A DNA stretch of 64,000 bases from Vannielia sp. (GTDB lineage Bacteria; Pseudomonadota; Alphaproteobacteria; Rhodobacterales; Rhodobacteraceae), in the NCBI RefSeq assembly GCF_029212645.1, contig NZ_JARGND010000007.1, positions 28,099-92,098 on the forward strand. The letters run 5' to 3'. Each line of letters begins with the position of its first letter. Within the stretch, counting starts at the first letter, position 1. The translations under genes and the position numbers were made by a program. Below are positions 37,610 through 46,111 of the stretch, piece by piece. The notes beneath the pieces are model-generated. The model ran no database searches. It had not been told where the DNA came from and was given only the letters and a program-made list of their open reading frames with translations.

Positions 37610-38905
37610 TCAGATCGCGGATTTGCGCGCTTCGATCGCATCTTCCAGCGTGCGCAGCCCGGTTGTGGGGGCCTGCACCAGCACCGCCATGTTTCCCGGC
37701 TTGTGCTCGTTTTTCAGCATTTTCATATGCGCCGCAGGAATCTCTTCCCAGGGGAAAACCTCTGACATGCAGGGATCAAGGCGGCGGTCGACCATCAGCC
37801 GGTTGGCAGAGGCGGCCTGTTTGAGGTTGGCGAAGTGCGAGCCTTGCAGGCGTTTCTGGTGCATCCACATGTAGCGCACATCAAACGTGCAGTTGAACCC
37901 GGAGGTGCCGGCGCAGATCACCACCATGCCGCCCTTCTTCACCACCAGCGAGCTGACCGGGAAGGTGGCCTCGCCGGGGTGCTCGAACACCATATCAACG
38001 CTCACGCCCTTGCCGGTGATGTCCCAGATCGCCTTGCCGAACTTGCGCGCCTCTTTCAGCCAATCGTTATACTCGGGGCTGTTCACCGTGGGCAGCTGGC
38101 CCCAGCAGTTGAAGTCCTTGCGGTTGATGACACCCTTGGCGCCCTGATCCATCACGAACTGGCGCTTGCTCTCATCCGAGATCACGCCAATCGCATTGGC
38201 GCCCGCCGTATTGGCAAGCTGGATCGCGTAGGAGCCAAGCCCCCCAGACGCGCCCCAGACCAGCACGTTCTGGCCCGGCTTCAGCTCATGCGGGTGGTGA
38301 CCAAACAGCATCCGGTAGGCGGTGGCCAGCGTGAGGGTGTAGCAGGCGCTTTCCTCCCATGTCAGGTGCTTGGGGCGCGGCATGAGCTGCTGCGCCTGCA
38401 CGCGGGTGAACTGCGAGAACGAGCCGTCGCCGGTTTCGTAGCCCCAGATCCGCTGGCTGGGCGAGAACATCGGGTCACCGCCATTGCACTCTTCGTCGTC
38501 GCCGTCGTCCTGGTTGCAGTGGATCACAACCTCGTCGCCGACCTTCCAGTTTTTTACCTTGTCGCCCACGGCCCACACGATGCCAGCCGCATCGGAACCA
38601 GCGATATGATAGTCTTGCTTATGCACGTCAAACGGGCTGATCGGCTCGCCAAGACCGGCCCAGACGCCATTGTAGTTGACCCCGGCAGCCATGACCAACA
38701 CCAGCACCTCGTGGCTATCAACCTGCCAGGTGTCCACGACTTCCTGCTTGAACGACACATCCGGCTCGCCGTGGCGCTCGCGGCGGATTGCCCAAGCATA
38801 CATCTTGGGCGGCACATAACCCATCGGGGGCATTTCGCCCAACTCGTAGAGCTCTTTTTCTTCCGCCTCGTAGGTGGCGGGGGCGTCGCGAATGTCCAAA
38901 GCCAT
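37610..38905 (-). CDS. ccrA: Crotonyl-CoA carboxylase/reductase
   Basis: The 431-residue medium-chain dehydrogenase-like protein starts MALDIRDAPATYEAEEKELYELGEMPP, with the characteristic Ccr N-terminus, and has the NADPH motif VWGASGGLGSYAIQLA. GVNYNGVWAGLG, HIAGSDAAGIVW and FEHPGEATFPVS are diagnostic of Ccr rather than other reductases. It makes ethylmalonyl-CoA from crotonyl-CoA, CO2 and NADPH, the key step of the ethylmalonyl-CoA pathway. GAGGAG nine bases before the ATG at 38905 favours that start over an ATG two codons upstream. Confidence 0.97.
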   Translation of the reverse strand: MALDIRDAPATYEAEEKELYELGEMPPMGYVPPKMYAWAIRRERHGEPDVSFKQEVVDTWQVDSHEVLVLVMAAGVNYNGVWAGLGEPISPFDVHKQDYHIAGSDAAGIVWAVGDKVKNWKVGDEVVIHCNQDDGDDEECNGGDPMFSPSQRIWGYETGDGSFSQFTRVQAQQLMPRPKHLTWEESACYTLTLATAYRMLFGHHPHELKPGQNVLVWGASGGLGSYAIQLANTAGANAIGVISDESKRQFVMDQGAKGVINRKDFNCWGQLPTVNSPEYNDWLKEARKFGKAIWDITGKGVSVDMVFEHPGEATFPVSSLVVKKGGMVVICAGTSGFNCTFDVRYMWMHQKRLQGSHFANLKQAASANRLMVDRRLDPCMSEVFPWEEIPAAHMKMLKNEHKPGNMAVLVQAPTTGLRTLEDAIEARKSAI

Positions 38906-38962
38906 AGTCATCAACTCCTCGCATGTGTTCTGCGGCGCAGAATCGAGCCGCTCTTTGAGGGA

Positions 38963-38991
38963 GGAATACGAAAGGCCGCGCAAGATTGCAA
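38963..38991 (-). promoter_or_regulatory. Candidate ccrA promoter
   Basis: On the minus strand TTGCAA (38991-38986) and TATTCC (38968-38963) are separated by 17 bp, a plausible sigma70-type promoter ending about 58 bases before the ccrA start. Its -35 overlaps the TGCAATA palindrome. Confidence 0.45.
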
Positions 38992-39001
38992 TACTATTGC
39001 A
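38987..39001. promoter_or_regulatory. 15-bp palindrome TGCAATA-C-TATTGCA overlapping ccrA -35
   Basis: Perfect 7-bp arms with a one-base centre. On the minus strand the flank reads GCTGCAAT, the same 8 bases that open the palindrome upstream of mdh. The position over a candidate -35 suggests a repressor site. Confidence 0.5.
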
Positions 39002-39016
39002 GCTCATTTTGTAATT

Positions 39017-40480
39017 TTATGTCCCTCCGGATTTGTCATCCTCGGCAACCGGGGCCGGAGTTTCTGCAACTGCATCCTCCGCAGCGGCCAGTCTGGGAAT
39101 ATCGCGCCGGGCTTTCCCTGTCAGGCCCAGCTGTGCCAGCGCCGGGGCGATGGAGGTTGCGTAGTAGCTGAGGATCGCGTGCTCATTTGGGGCCGGGCCA
39201 ATGGTTTCACCCGTTTCGGCCAGCAGATGCCGCAGCCGCAGCCCGGCCAGGGCTGTCTCCAGCCCCTTGGCCGCCTCGCCATCAGGCATGTGGATTACCG
39301 CCCCAGCGGCCTCAAGCGCGGCCACACGCTCGGCCCATATGCGCTGTAGCGCGCCCCGCTCCACCGGCCCCGCAGCCTCTAGCAGGAGCGCCGCAAGCAA
39401 TGGCTGTGGCAACACCGGCATCACTTCGCCGATCCGGTCCATCAGCGCATGGCCCAGCGCCTCGGTATCACCGGAAAATCCGGCAAGGGACATTGGCCGC
39501 CCAAAGCTGACAGCGGCATAGCCAAAGCGATGCGCCCTCCCCCGCAGCTTTTGCCACAAGAACCGCGCCGTGAACCGCACCACAACCCGGATGCGCATGG
39601 GAAACCGTCGATTGCCCGCCGTGGCCGCCGCGATCAGCACCCGGTCTTCCAACACCCGCTCATAGTTGAGCGCCCCCGGCACAAACACCACATCACGCCC
39701 CACCGCCGCCGCCTTTGCTTCGGTGATATAGTTGAGGATGCCGAGCCGGGGGCTTTCCAACCCGCCTGTCAGGCTAAGTCCGCCCTCGGGGAACACGGCC
39801 TGCGCCACCCCGCCCCGCGTGGCATGGGCCACATAGGTGGCAAGCACCCGGCGGTAGAGCCCGGTGCGCGACCCCCGGCGGATAAAGTATGCCCCCATCG
39901 CCCGGATCAACGTGCGCAGCGGCCAAACCCGCGCCCACTCCCCTACCGCATAGGAAAGCGTGGTTTGCTGGGCGACGAGATAGGTGACGAGCACGTAATC
40001 AAGGTTGCTACGGTGATTGATGACAAACACCATCGTCGCCTCGGGATCAATCGCGCGCAGCTCTTGCTCATCCAGCCGCGCCAGACGCACCTGATACAGC
40101 GTTGTGGCCAGCAGGCGCGCCGCGCGGATCGCGAAACCAAAGTAGGCAAAGGCCGAAAAGCGCGGCACGATCTCGCGCGCATAGCGTTGCGCCCGCTCAA
40201 AGGCGACCTCTTCGGGCACCCCCTCCTCGCGCGCGTGCTCGGTAACGGCAGCCAGCACCGCCGGGTCATAGGAAACCCGTTGGATCGTATCGTGGCGGCG
40301 CGCCAGCTTGAAGGGCTCGATAGGCCGGGCCAGCCGCTTGTTGAGCCGCGCCACCGCCCGCTCCAATCGCCGCCGGAAGAACCAGCGCACCGATGGAAAC
40401 AGGAAATGCGATGCCATTGTCACCGCTGCAAAGAGCAGGATCAGGCCAAAGAGCCAGGTGGGCAGGGTGACGGTGCCCAT
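39017..40480 (-). CDS. Glycerol-phosphate O-acyltransferase (PlsB/PlsC-like), membrane-bound
   Basis: The 487-residue protein begins with a membrane helix (TLPTWLFGLILLFAAVTMA). It has the acyltransferase motifs I NHRSNLDYV (HxxxxD type), II MGAYFIRRGSR and III FPEGGLSLTG. The form resembles PlsB-type glycerol-3-phosphate acyltransferases more than short PlsC, but annotation as 1-acylglycerol-3-phosphate acyltransferase is common. It would act at the inner membrane in phospholipid synthesis. It lies between ccrA and ecm; the C-terminal 200 residues are helical and unassigned. Confidence 0.82.
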   Translation of the reverse strand: MGTVTLPTWLFGLILLFAAVTMASHFLFPSVRWFFRRRLERAVARLNKRLARPIEPFKLARRHDTIQRVSYDPAVLAAVTEHAREEGVPEEVAFERAQRYAREIVPRFSAFAYFGFAIRAARLLATTLYQVRLARLDEQELRAIDPEATMVFVINHRSNLDYVLVTYLVAQQTTLSYAVGEWARVWPLRTLIRAMGAYFIRRGSRTGLYRRVLATYVAHATRGGVAQAVFPEGGLSLTGGLESPRLGILNYITEAKAAAVGRDVVFVPGALNYERVLEDRVLIAAATAGNRRFPMRIRVVVRFTARFLWQKLRGRAHRFGYAAVSFGRPMSLAGFSGDTEALGHALMDRIGEVMPVLPQPLLAALLLEAAGPVERGALQRIWAERVAALEAAGAVIHMPDGEAAKGLETALAGLRLRHLLAETGETIGPAPNEHAILSYYATSIAPALAQLGLTGKARRDIPRLAAAEDAVAETPAPVAEDDKSGGT

Positions 40481-40485
40481 GGGGG

Positions 40486-40578
40486 CTAAGCGTGCCCGGT
40501 GCGGCGGTTGGCGCGCTCGCGCGGCACTACCGCAGATGGCACCAGCACCAGGATCAACCGCGTGGTCAAACGATACAT
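40486..40578 (-). CDS. Possible 30-residue membrane peptide upstream of the acyltransferase
   Basis: A minus-strand ATG at 40578, preceded by GGGTGGAAG, opens a 30-codon frame that begins MYRLTTRLILVLVPSAVV and ends Arg-rich before a TAG at 40488-40486. It ends five bases before the acyltransferase start and could be a small membrane protein or a coupling leader. Only its position and hydrophobic core support it. Confidence 0.35.
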   Translation of the reverse strand: MYRLTTRLILVLVPSAVVPRERANRRTGHA

Positions 40579-40676
40579 GACATCTTCCACCCTTCCCGCT
40601 CGGTGGTTCAGCCCTAGCACGGATTTCGCTGTGCTGTAACGCACTCAGCGCCAGCCCCCCGCGCGCGCCGAACTTT

Positions 40677-40689
40677 GCCGCAATGCAGC
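40677..40689. promoter_or_regulatory. GCCGCAATGCAGC element upstream of ecm
   Basis: This 13-mer differs by one base from the perfect palindrome GCTGCA-A-TGCAGC upstream of mdh. It ends 80 bases before the ecm start. A TTGACA at 40693-40698 follows directly and may be a -35, though I see no good -10 at the right spacing. Confidence 0.45.
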
Positions 40690-40769
40690 GAATTGACATT
40701 AATCGAATGTTTCGCCAAAAACCACCCAAACGGAATAATCTTGCTCACCCGATTCAGGAGACCCGCCCC

Positions 40770-42749
40770 ATGTCGCAGTCGCAGCAAAACGCCCCCGAAA
40801 AGGACCGTCCCTGGCTGTTCCGCACCTATGCCGGACACTCCACCGCGACGGCCTCAAACGCGCTTTACCGCGCCAATCTGGAGAAGGGCCAAACCGGCCT
40901 TTCCGTCGCCTTCGATCTGCCCACCCAAACGGGGTATGACAGTGACGATCCGCGCGCGCGCGGCGAGGTGGGCAAGGTTGGCGTTCCGGTGGCGCATCTG
41001 GGCGATATGCGCGCCCTGTTTGCCGATATCCCGCTGGAAAAGATGAACACCTCGATGACGATCAACGCCACCGCACCCTGGCTGCTGGCGCTTTATATCG
41101 CTGTGGCCGAGGAGCAGGGCGCGGATATTTCGGCACTGCAAGGCACGGTGCAGAACGATATCATCAAGGAATACCTCTCGCGCGGCACCTATGTGTGCCC
41201 GCCCAAGCCCAGCCTCAAACTCATCACCGACGTGGCCGCCTACTGTTATGAGGCGGTGCCCAAGTGGAACCCGATGAACGTGTGTTCCTACCACCTGCAA
41301 GAGGCCGGTGCGACACCCGAACAGGAGCTTGCCTTTGCGCTGGCCACGGCAATCGCGGTGCTCGATGCGCTCAAGGGGCAGGTCCCGGATGAGGACTTTC
41401 CGCGGCTCGTGGGGCGGATCAGCTTTTTCGTCAACGCGGGCATCCGCTTTGTGACCGAGCTTTGCAAGATGCGGGCCTTTGTGGACCTTTGGGACGAGAT
41501 TTGCCGCACCCGCTATGGCGTCGACGATCCCAAGTTCCGCCGCTTCCGCTACGGTGTGCAGGTCAACTCGCTTGGCCTCACCGAGCAGCAGCCTGAAAAC
41601 AACGTGTATCGCATCCTGATCGAGATGCTGGCCGTGACCCTCTCCAAGAACGCCCGCGCCCGCGCTGTGCAGCTTCCGGCGTGGAACGAAGCCCTCGGCC
41701 TTCCGCGCCCATGGGATCAGCAATGGTCGATCAGGATGCAGCAGATCATGGCCTATGAGACCGACCTGCTGGAATTTGATGACCTGTTTGATGGCAACCC
41801 CGCGATTGATGCCAAGGTCGAGGCCCTCAAGGATGGGGCGCGCGCCGAACTGGCCCAGCTTGATGGCATGGGCGGCGCGATTGCGGCGATTGAATACATG
41901 AAGGGCCGGCTGGTTGAGAGCAACGCCGAGCGGCTTGGCCGGGTTGAAACCGGTGAAACCGTGGTGGTGGGCGTGAACCGCTGGTCAGAGGGTGAGCCTT
42001 CACCGTTGATGGGTGCCGATGGCGGCATCATGACAGTGGACCCGGCCGTGGAGACCGAGCAGATTTCGCGGCTCACCGCATGGCGCACAGAGCGCGATAA
42101 CGAGGCGGTCAAGGCGGCGCTGGCCGCGCTGCGCGAAGCCGCCGAGGCAGGTGAAAACGTGATGCCGCCATCCATCGCCGCGGCAAAGGCCGGGGCCACC
42201 ACCGGCGAATGGGCGGGCGTGATGCGCGCTGTCTTTGGCGAATATCGCGGCCCAACCGGCGTGTCCTCCGCGCCTTCCAACCGCACCGAGGGGCTGGAAG
42301 AAATCCGCGAGGCGGTTGATCTGGTGTCAGACAAGCTGGGGCGGCGGCTGAAATTTGTCGTCGGCAAGCCGGGGCTTGATGGCCACTCGAACGGTGCCGA
42401 GCAAATCGCCTTTCGCGCCCGCGATTGCGGCATGGATATCGCCTATGAAGGCATCCGGCTGACCCCCGAAGAGATTGTTGCCGGGGCGCTGGAGCAAGAC
42501 GCGCATGTGGTTGGTCTGTCGATCCTGTCGGGCAGCCACCTGCCGCTGATCGAGGAAACCATGCAGCAAATGCGCGCCAAGGGGCTTTCCCATATCCCGG
42601 TGATCGTGGGCGGGATCATCCCCGAGGAAGACGCCGCGCGGCTCAAGGAAATGGGTGTTTCGCAGGTTTACACGCCCAAGGATTTTGAGCTGAACCGGAT
42701 CATGATGGATATCGTCGCCCTGGTCGAGCCGGACACCGCTGCCGCCTGA
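40770..42749 (+). CDS. ecm: Ethylmalonyl-CoA mutase (B12-dependent)
   Basis: The 659-residue enzyme has a mutase barrel (RTYAGHSTATASNALYR and GLSVAFDLPTQTGYDSDD) and a C-terminal B12 domain with GKPGLDGHSNGAEQIA, whose DxHxxG His ligates cobalt, plus SILSGSH and VGGIIP. As a single-chain mutase of about 660 residues next to ccrA it fits Ecm rather than methylmalonyl-CoA mutase (usually about 710). It converts ethylmalonyl-CoA to methylsuccinyl-CoA. AGGAG lies nine bases before the ATG at 40770. Confidence 0.93.
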   Translation: MSQSQQNAPEKDRPWLFRTYAGHSTATASNALYRANLEKGQTGLSVAFDLPTQTGYDSDDPRARGEVGKVGVPVAHLGDMRALFADIPLEKMNTSMTINATAPWLLALYIAVAEEQGADISALQGTVQNDIIKEYLSRGTYVCPPKPSLKLITDVAAYCYEAVPKWNPMNVCSYHLQEAGATPEQELAFALATAIAVLDALKGQVPDEDFPRLVGRISFFVNAGIRFVTELCKMRAFVDLWDEICRTRYGVDDPKFRRFRYGVQVNSLGLTEQQPENNVYRILIEMLAVTLSKNARARAVQLPAWNEALGLPRPWDQQWSIRMQQIMAYETDLLEFDDLFDGNPAIDAKVEALKDGARAELAQLDGMGGAIAAIEYMKGRLVESNAERLGRVETGETVVVGVNRWSEGEPSPLMGADGGIMTVDPAVETEQISRLTAWRTERDNEAVKAALAALREAAEAGENVMPPSIAAAKAGATTGEWAGVMRAVFGEYRGPTGVSSAPSNRTEGLEEIREAVDLVSDKLGRRLKFVVGKPGLDGHSNGAEQIAFRARDCGMDIAYEGIRLTPEEIVAGALEQDAHVVGLSILSGSHLPLIEETMQQMRAKGLSHIPVIVGGIIPEEDAARLKEMGVSQVYTPKDFELNRIMMDIVALVEPDTAAA

Positions 42750-42774
42750 ACGCCGAAATCCCGGTAATGATAGC

Positions 42775-42811
42775 AAGGAATTCCGCCCCAATTCAGGGTG
42801 CGGAATTCCTT
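42775..42811 (+). terminator. Long hairpin after ecm
   Basis: AAGGAATTCCGC (42775-42786) pairs perfectly with GCGGAATTCCTT (42800-42811). An inner CCC/GGG extends the stem past one bulged T. It lies 25 bases after the ecm stop. No T-run follows, so it may act as an RNA 3'-end stabiliser as well as a terminator. Confidence 0.7.
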
Positions 42812-42815
42812 ACCA

Positions 42816-42843
42816 TTGCAAAAATCAATTCGGACTGTAATAT
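42816..42843 (+). promoter_or_regulatory. Promoter of the H-NS-like gene
   Basis: TTGCAA (42816-42821) and TAATAT (42838-42843) with a 16-bp spacer give a good sigma70-like promoter in an AT-rich stretch. The inferred 5' UTR is about 93 bases. Confidence 0.5.
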
Positions 42844-42943
42844 TAAAGGCAGCGGGCTCATATTCATATTTTTGATTACTACACGATCTGTCCGTTACAC
42901 CACTCACAATTGGGGAGTTATTCCCTGTTTAGGATGAAAACAC

Positions 42944-43291
42944 ATGGTAAACAAAGCCGCCCTTAAAGGCATGTCCCGCAAGGAACTGGAAAAGCTTCAG
43001 GCAGAAGTTGAAAAGGCCCTGCTCAAAATCAACGAAACCGAAAAGAAAGCCGCAATTGCCGCCGCTGAAAAAGCAGCCAAAGCGCATGGCTTTTCGCTGG
43101 GCGAGCTCACCGGTGAGGCCCCTGCCAAACGCGGCCGCAAACCCGGCCCCAAAAAAGCTGGCCCCAAGGGTGCCCCGAAATACGCCAACCCGGCCGACAA
43201 GACCCAAACCTGGACAGGCAAGGGACGCCAGCCGAATTGGGTGAAAGAAGGCCTTGCTGCTGGCAAGAGCCTTGCGGATTTCGCAATCTGA
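42944..43291 (+). CDS. H-NS histone-like family protein
   Basis: The 115-residue protein has an N-terminal coiled coil (SRKELEKLQAEVEKALLKI) for oligomerisation, a basic Lys/Pro linker, and the C-terminal DNA-binding motif KYANPADKTQTWTGKGRQP, the alphaproteobacterial form of the H-NS signature. It probably silences AT-rich or foreign DNA and shapes the nucleoid. It has its own promoter, a long 5' UTR and a terminator hairpin. The AGGA ribosome site is eight bases before the ATG. Confidence 0.92.
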   Translation: MVNKAALKGMSRKELEKLQAEVEKALLKINETEKKAAIAAAEKAAKAHGFSLGELTGEAPAKRGRKPGPKKAGPKGAPKYANPADKTQTWTGKGRQPNWVKEGLAAGKSLADFAI

Positions 43292-43303
43292 GCCATCATC
43301 TGC

Positions 43304-43330
43304 ACGGGGTGCGGGCCTGCCCGCCCCCGT
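43304..43330 (+). terminator. Terminator hairpin of the H-NS-like gene
   Basis: ACGGGG and GCGGG (43304-43315, one bulged T) pair with CCCGC and CCCCGT (43320-43330) around CCTG, followed by TTGC. It ends 22 bases before the deoD start and so separates the two genes. Confidence 0.6.
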
Positions 43331-43352
43331 TTGCATATGAAAGGCCCATTCC

Positions 43353-44060
43353 ATGACTATCCATATCGGCGCTACCCCTGAAGATATTGCGCAAACCGTT
43401 CTCATGCCCGGCGATCCTTATCGGGCGCGTTGGGCGGCAGAGACGTTTCTGGAAAGCCCGAAACTTGTGAACGAAGTGCGCGGAATGCTGGGCTTTACCG
43501 GCACCTGGCACGGCCATCGGGTGACGATTCAGGGCAGCGGCATGGGGATGCCCTCGCTTTCGATCTACGCCAATGAGCTGATCCGCGATTACGGCGTTAA
43601 AACCCTGATCCGCATCGGCTCTTGCGGGGGAATGCAGGAAAGCGTGAAACTGCGCGATCTAGTGCTGGCGATGACCACCTCCAGCGTGTCCACCCCCTCC
43701 TCCACCATCTTTCGTGAGCTTGCTTTCGCGCCCGCCGCCGATTGGTCACTGCTGTCAGCCGCCGCGAAAGCCGCCGCCAAAAAGGAGATAGATACCCACA
43801 TCGGCGGCATCTATTCCTCAGATACGTTTTACGATGAGCGCCCCGATCTGAACGAACAAATGGAGCGTCACGGAATTCTTGCTGTCGAAATGGAAGCGGC
43901 TGAACTATATACTTTGGCCGCACGTTACGGTTGCCGTGCATTGGCCGTGCTCACCGTTTCCGATCATTTAAAAACCCATGAGGCATTGCCCGCCGATCAA
44001 CGCGAAAAGAGTTTTGGCGATATGGTCGAAATCGCGCTCGAAGCCGCATTTTCCGAATAA
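43353..44060 (+). CDS. deoD: Purine-nucleoside phosphorylase, DeoD type
   Basis: The 235-residue protein starts [27 protein letters not shown], with the His and Arg that bind ribose and phosphate in hexameric PNPs. [24 protein letters not shown] and LTVSDHL (catalytic Asp) complete the family pattern. It splits purine ribo- and deoxyribonucleosides with phosphate. It is followed after 11 bp by an aldo/keto reductase, with which it is probably co-transcribed. Confidence 0.95.
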   Translation: MTIHIGATPEDIAQTVLMPGDPYRARWAAETFLESPKLVNEVRGMLGFTGTWHGHRVTIQGSGMGMPSLSIYANELIRDYGVKTLIRIGSCGGMQESVKLRDLVLAMTTSSVSTPSSTIFRELAFAPAADWSLLSAAAKAAAKKEIDTHIGGIYSSDTFYDERPDLNEQMERHGILAVEMEAAELYTLAARYGCRALAVLTVSDHLKTHEALPADQREKSFGDMVEIALEAAFSE

Positions 44061-44071
44061 AGGACATACCT

Positions 44072-45055
44072 ATGAAGCAACGAAAACTGGGCACCAATGG
44101 CCCCGAAGTTTCGGCCATTGGGCTGGGCTGCATGTCATTCGCCGGGTTCTTTGGCGATACCGATCTCGACACCTCGATCGCCTGCCTTGATACCGCCTGG
44201 GAGGCCGGGATCACCTTTTTGGACACCGCCAATATCTATGGCATGGGCCGCTCGGAAAGCGCGATTGGGGCGTGGCTCAAAGGCACCGATGCAAAGCCGG
44301 TGATCGCCACCAAGGCCACCATCGTCCCTAAGCCCACGCGCCATTTTCGCAATGATGAAGACCACTTGCGCAGCGAGTTGGAGAATAGCCTGGAGCGTTT
44401 GGGGCGTGACCATGTGGAGCTGTTTTATATCCATCGCCGCGAACAGGAGCGCCCGGTTGAAGAGGTCGCTGAAACGCTGGCGAAATTCATCAGCGAGGGG
44501 CTGATCGGCGGCTATGGGATGAGCGAGGTTGCCCCCTCTACCATTCGCCGCGCCCATGCGGTGCACCCCTGCACAGCGGTGCAAAACGAGTATTCCCTTT
44601 GGTCGCGCCAGCCAGAGCTTGGGGTGATCCAGACCTGCGCCGAACTGGGCGTGGCCTTCATCCCCTTCTCGCCGCTGGCCCGTGGCGAGCTGACCAACAC
44701 GCCCCCCGACCCCGCCAAGATGGGCGAGGCTGATTTTCGCCGCGCCAACCCGCGCTGGCAGGAGCCGAATTACACCTACAACCAGCAGGCGCTTGGCGCG
44801 TTTCGCAGCTATGCGGCAGATCTTGGCGTGAGCACGGCCAAGCTGGCGATGGCCTGGGTGCTGGGCAAGGGCGATCACCTGATCCCGATCCCCGGCACGC
44901 GCACCGGCGCACACCTGAAAGAATGGGTAGACGCCGCTGAAATGACGCTGACTGCAGAGGATTACGACGCCATTGAAATGGTGCTGCCCGTCGGCTTTGC
45001 CCACGGTGATCGCTACTCCGATAGCCAAACGCTTGGCATCGAACGCTACTGCTAG
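44072..45055 (+). CDS. Aldo/keto reductase
   Basis: The 327-residue (alpha/beta)8 protein has the catalytic tetrad Asp and Tyr in FLDTANIYGMG, Lys in VIATKATI and His in LFYIHRRE, with a C-terminal NADPH-binding segment PIPGTRTGAHLKEW. It resembles AKR families that reduce aldehydes and ketones (YakC/PLR-like). The physiological substrate is unknown. It is in a two-gene unit with deoD. Confidence 0.92.
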   Translation: MKQRKLGTNGPEVSAIGLGCMSFAGFFGDTDLDTSIACLDTAWEAGITFLDTANIYGMGRSESAIGAWLKGTDAKPVIATKATIVPKPTRHFRNDEDHLRSELENSLERLGRDHVELFYIHRREQERPVEEVAETLAKFISEGLIGGYGMSEVAPSTIRRAHAVHPCTAVQNEYSLWSRQPELGVIQTCAELGVAFIPFSPLARGELTNTPPDPAKMGEADFRRANPRWQEPNYTYNQQALGAFRSYAADLGVSTAKLAMAWVLGKGDHLIPIPGTRTGAHLKEWVDAAEMTLTAEDYDAIEMVLPVGFAHGDRYSDSQTLGIERYC

Positions 45056-45065
45056 GCGTGATGCT

Positions 45066-45917
45066 TTAGGCCCCGTGAGAGCCCGAATAGCCACTTGGCT
45101 GCGGGCTCTCCCACCCCTCCAGCGCGGCGGGAGGCAGCGCGAACACCTCGCAGAGCAGCGGATAACACAACGCCTCATCCGAGCTATGGCCCTGCCCGCA
45201 ATCGCCGCCGGGGCAGGCCGATAGCCCTGCCAGCAGATCAATCTCTGCAAAAAGCTCAATGTAATCCCCGGTGCGCACCGGGCTGGCCTTCATGAAGTAT
45301 TGGCCGGTATCGGCGGTGAAGCCGGTGCACATGAAGACGTTGAGCACATCATGCACCGCGCTTTCGACCTCACTCACCGGCTTGCCCGTCCACTCGGCAA
45401 GGGCGCGGGTGAGATTGGAGTGGCAGCAATGGTGGTATTCACCGCCCGTCAACAAGTGATGGGTGTAGGGGTCACAGCGGGTGCCAATCACATCATGCAC
45501 CCGCCCGCCAAAGGCATCTACCCCATACCAGGCAAGCGTATCGGCCACCATCGTTGCCAGCGGGCGCAGCTGCGGAAAGCTTGACCACATGCGATCCCCC
45601 ACATCGAGGTGGGTGCCGTGCAGGGCGCGGGTTTTGCCGGAGTAAAACCGCTCTGACAGGTCCGCAAGGTTCCAGAGGTTGAGGTCGCCCACCTGCGGCC
45701 CCTCGGGGCAGCTGATGCGCAGGAATTGCCCGGCGCGCACCGGCAGGCAGGCCGCCTCTCGTGGCGCCACCAGCACCTCGCCTGTTTTCACCGCCCGCGC
45801 CCGCGCAGCGCCGTAAAGCGCCAGATCAGGCAGGGGGAGCGCGGCTTCGGGGTAAACAACAACAGGCTCCACCGCACGGGCCGCCTTGGCATAGTCTGGG
45901 GCCTTGTCGCCTGTCAT
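45066..45917 (-). CDS. DUF1989 / urea carboxylase-associated family protein
   Basis: The 283-residue protein contains the family blocks RISCPEGPQVGDLNLWN, LHGTHLDVGDRMWSSFP, VHDVIGTRCDPYTHHLL and EYHHCCHSNL. Its Cys/His residues suggest a metal site. Members called urea amidolyase-associated accompany urea carboxylase or guanidine degradation in some genomes; no such genes are adjacent, though urea-forming creatinase is encoded 22 kb away. GAGG six bases before the ATG at 45917 supports that start. Confidence 0.85.
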   Translation of the reverse strand: MTGDKAPDYAKAARAVEPVVVYPEAALPLPDLALYGAARARAVKTGEVLVAPREAACLPVRAGQFLRISCPEGPQVGDLNLWNLADLSERFYSGKTRALHGTHLDVGDRMWSSFPQLRPLATMVADTLAWYGVDAFGGRVHDVIGTRCDPYTHHLLTGGEYHHCCHSNLTRALAEWTGKPVSEVESAVHDVLNVFMCTGFTADTGQYFMKASPVRTGDYIELFAEIDLLAGLSACPGGDCGQGHSSDEALCYPLLCEVFALPPAALEGWESPQPSGYSGSHGA

Positions 45918-46111
45918 CGCTCGCCTCGTTTGCCTCTTCTGCTCGAAGGTATAGCCCCTTGGCGCGGGCGCGAAAGCCCTGCATTTTTGCACCGGTGGAT
46001 TTCCGCAACGTTAAGAAATTTGCGCTAGAGGGTTGCAAGACGAGTCACGCAGGTTAGCCTGACCTCAAGCACATAGTCCTGAGGAAGCTCATTTCTCCCA
46101 ACGGAGGTATA

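Noticed and set aside
37835..39349. A 504-codon + strand frame opposite ccrA
   Set aside because: Antisense shadow; no motifs and a His/Arg-rich translation.
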